Below, in pieces: positions 7,010 through 8,036 of a stretch of DNA of 8,036 nucleotides (the first letter of the stretch is position 1; each line of letters begins with the position of its first letter). A program made the position numbers and the translations under genes. Location of the stretch: positions 1-8,036 of the forward strand of contig JAOZUV010000079.1 of assembly GCA_029938505.1 (NCBI GenBank), given 5' to 3'. This DNA is from Bacteroidales bacterium (GTDB lineage Bacteria > Bacteroidota > Bacteroidia > Bacteroidales > GCA-2711565). The notes beneath the pieces were generated by a model. It made no database searches. It had not been told where the DNA came from and saw nothing but the letters and a program-made list of their open reading frames with translations.

Positions 7010-7914
7010 ATTTAAACATAAAAGTTCACAATCTTAAATTAAAAAATCCCGTAACTACCGCTTCGGGAACATTTGGATTTGGCGAAGAATTTAGCGACTT
7101 TCTAGACCTCAACACATTGGGAGGCATTTTTGTTAAAGGACTGACATTACACAATAGAGAAGGAAATGATTATCCACGTTTAGCCGAAACTCCTTCTGGA
7201 ATGCTGAATGCTGTCGGCTTACAAAACAAAGGCATTGACTATTTTATCAATACCATTTACCCACGTATTAAAGATTTAAACACTCAGATCATCCCCAATG
7301 TGAATGGTTCTGTTGTTGAAGACTATATTGAAGTTACTGAAAAGCTGAACGAAATTGAAAAGATTGAAGCCATTGAACTGAACATTTCTTGCCCCAATGT
7401 AAAAGAAGGCGGAATGGCTTTTGGAGTGAGTTGTCCATCTGCAATAAGAGTTACAGAAGCTATCCGTAAAGCCTATGATAAAACCTTGATTGTAAAGCTA
7501 TCCCCCAATGTAACTGACATTACTGAGATTGCAAAAGGAGTGGAAGGAGCTGGTGCAGATGCTGTTTCGTTAGTGAATACATTTCTGGGAATGGCCATCG
7601 ATGCTAAAACCCGCAAACCTATTTTATCGACAATTACTGGGGGACTTTCAGGTCCTGCCATTAAACCCATTGCTTTACGTATGGTTTGGCAAGTGTTTAA
7701 TGCGGTTAAAATTCCAATTATTGGAATGGGAGGAATCATGAATGCAACGGATGCTATTGAATTTTTATTAGCAGGCTCAACAGCCATACAAATTGGTACT
7801 GCTAACTTTATCGATCCTCAAGTCTCGGTAAAAGTAATTGATGGTATTGAAACCTATTGCAGAGAGAACGGAATTTCAGATGTAAACGATCTAATTGGAG
7901 CTATGAAAGTTTAA
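7003..7914 (+). CDS. pyrD: Dihydroorotate dehydrogenase B, catalytic subunit (class 1B)
   Basis: FMN-dependent oxidation of dihydroorotate to orotate, the fourth step of pyrimidine synthesis, with NAD+ as final acceptor through PyrK. The 303 residues form the expected TIM barrel. Motifs: N-terminal [13 protein letters not shown] (15-27); FMN/substrate lysine region VKGLTL (44-49) with K45; NAVGLQNKG (69-77); [17 protein letters not shown] (125-141) with the class 1B catalytic cysteine C130, where the membrane-bound class 2 enzymes have serine; KLSPNV (165-170); [10 protein letters not shown] (213-222); and phosphate-binding IIGMGGI (239-245) and IQIGTANF (262-269). The start ATG lies inside the last codons of pyrK (ATGGTAG overlap), giving coupled translation and matched subunit amounts. 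It is followed by a convergent gene with an 18-nt gap. Confidence 0.96.
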   Translation: MVDLNIKVHNLKLKNPVTTASGTFGFGEEFSDFLDLNTLGGIFVKGLTLHNREGNDYPRLAETPSGMLNAVGLQNKGIDYFINTIYPRIKDLNTQIIPNVNGSVVEDYIEVTEKLNEIEKIEAIELNISCPNVKEGGMAFGVSCPSAIRVTEAIRKAYDKTLIVKLSPNVTDITEIAKGVEGAGADAVSLVNTFLGMAIDAKTRKPILSTITGGLSGPAIKPIALRMVWQVFNAVKIPIIGMGGIMNATDAIEFLLAGSTAIQIGTANFIDPQVSVKVIDGIETYCRENGISDVNDLIGAMKV

Positions 7915-7934
7915 ACAATAAGTGTTTTAAAACT
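7908..7934. terminator. Possible AT-rich hairpin between convergent genes
   Basis: AGTTTAAACA (7908-7917) and TGTTTTAAAACT (7923-7934) can pair around the loop ATAAG, with two unpaired bases in the right arm. It spans the pyrD stop and reaches the stop of the minus-strand gene, where a shared bidirectional terminator could lie. It has almost no GC pairs and no long T run, so the call is weak. Confidence 0.25.
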
Positions 7935-8036
7935 ATTTATTATAAGAATCAAGATGCATTTTACATTCGCCAGCTACTTGCTGATTATAACGAAATGCCA
8001 AATCTTGATAATTGATAAGATCTACAATGGTTCCAT
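7933..8036 (-). CDS. C-terminal end of an unidentified minus-strand gene (partial)
   Basis: On the minus strand a frame is open from the right window edge to a TAG at 7935-7933, giving 33 residues that begin GTIVDLINYQDLAFRYNQ and end CKMHLDSYNK. The composition is protein-like and it stops neatly 18 nt from the pyrD stop in a convergent layout, which supports a real gene. I do not recognise the family. The plus strand is also open here from ATG 7954 to the edge, coding a hydrophobic stretch, so the assignment is uncertain. Confidence 0.45.
   Translation of the reverse strand, partial: GTIVDLINYQDLAFRYNQQVAGECKMHLDSYNK

Noticed and set aside
7473..7787. Minus-strand frame of 104 codons inside pyrD
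   Set aside because: Antisense shadow of a conserved TIM-barrel gene; the residues mirror its codons and match no family I know.
7954..8036. Plus-strand gene start MHFTFASYLL at the right edge
   Set aside because: No promoter or ribosome-site support was seen; the minus-strand frame in the same stretch ends neatly beside pyrD and is more protein-like.

Overview
The window is AT-rich and reads like chromosomal core DNA from a member of the Bacteroidota. Three things support this: a secreted peptidase ending in a type IX secretion (T9SS) type A sorting domain, two upstream regions with the Bacteroidota -7 promoter motif TAnnTTTG close to start codons, and a gene matching the Bacteroidota family DUF5606. 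Start codons generally lack a Shine-Dalgarno sequence, also usual for the phylum. The class 1B dihydroorotate dehydrogenase pair (PyrK plus PyrD) hints at an anaerobic or facultative lineage such as Bacteroidales or a relative, but this is inference.

Layout, left to right. Positions 1-1944 hold most of an M1 zinc metallopeptidase with a T9SS cargo domain; its N-terminus lies outside the window. Positions 2077-3175 hold an ECF-type sigma factor overlapping by 14 nt a four-helix membrane protein, which looks like a sigma/regulator pair. A good Bacteroidota promoter (3209-3242) precedes purB (adenylosuccinate lyase), followed 6 nt later by a family 2 glycosyltransferase, so these two are probably one transcript. 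Positions 5479-5577 hold an intergenic repeat: five tandem degenerate 9-bp units facing inverted copies, the first of which forms the stop codon of the glycosyltransferase. A second TAnnTTTG promoter then serves the DUF5606 gene, which ends in a textbook intrinsic terminator (6105-6131). Last come pyrK and pyrD, overlapping by 7 nt, and the tail of an unidentified minus-strand gene converging on them.

Functionally the window mixes nucleotide synthesis (PurB in purine synthesis; PyrK/PyrD in pyrimidine synthesis), extracellular protein breakdown, envelope or polysaccharide glycosylation, and a sigma-factor regulatory pair. I see no tRNA, rRNA, CRISPR array, insertion sequence, phage gene or defence system. 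Most of the window is ordinary housekeeping DNA; the least explained parts are the 9-bp repeat element and the membrane partner of the sigma factor.
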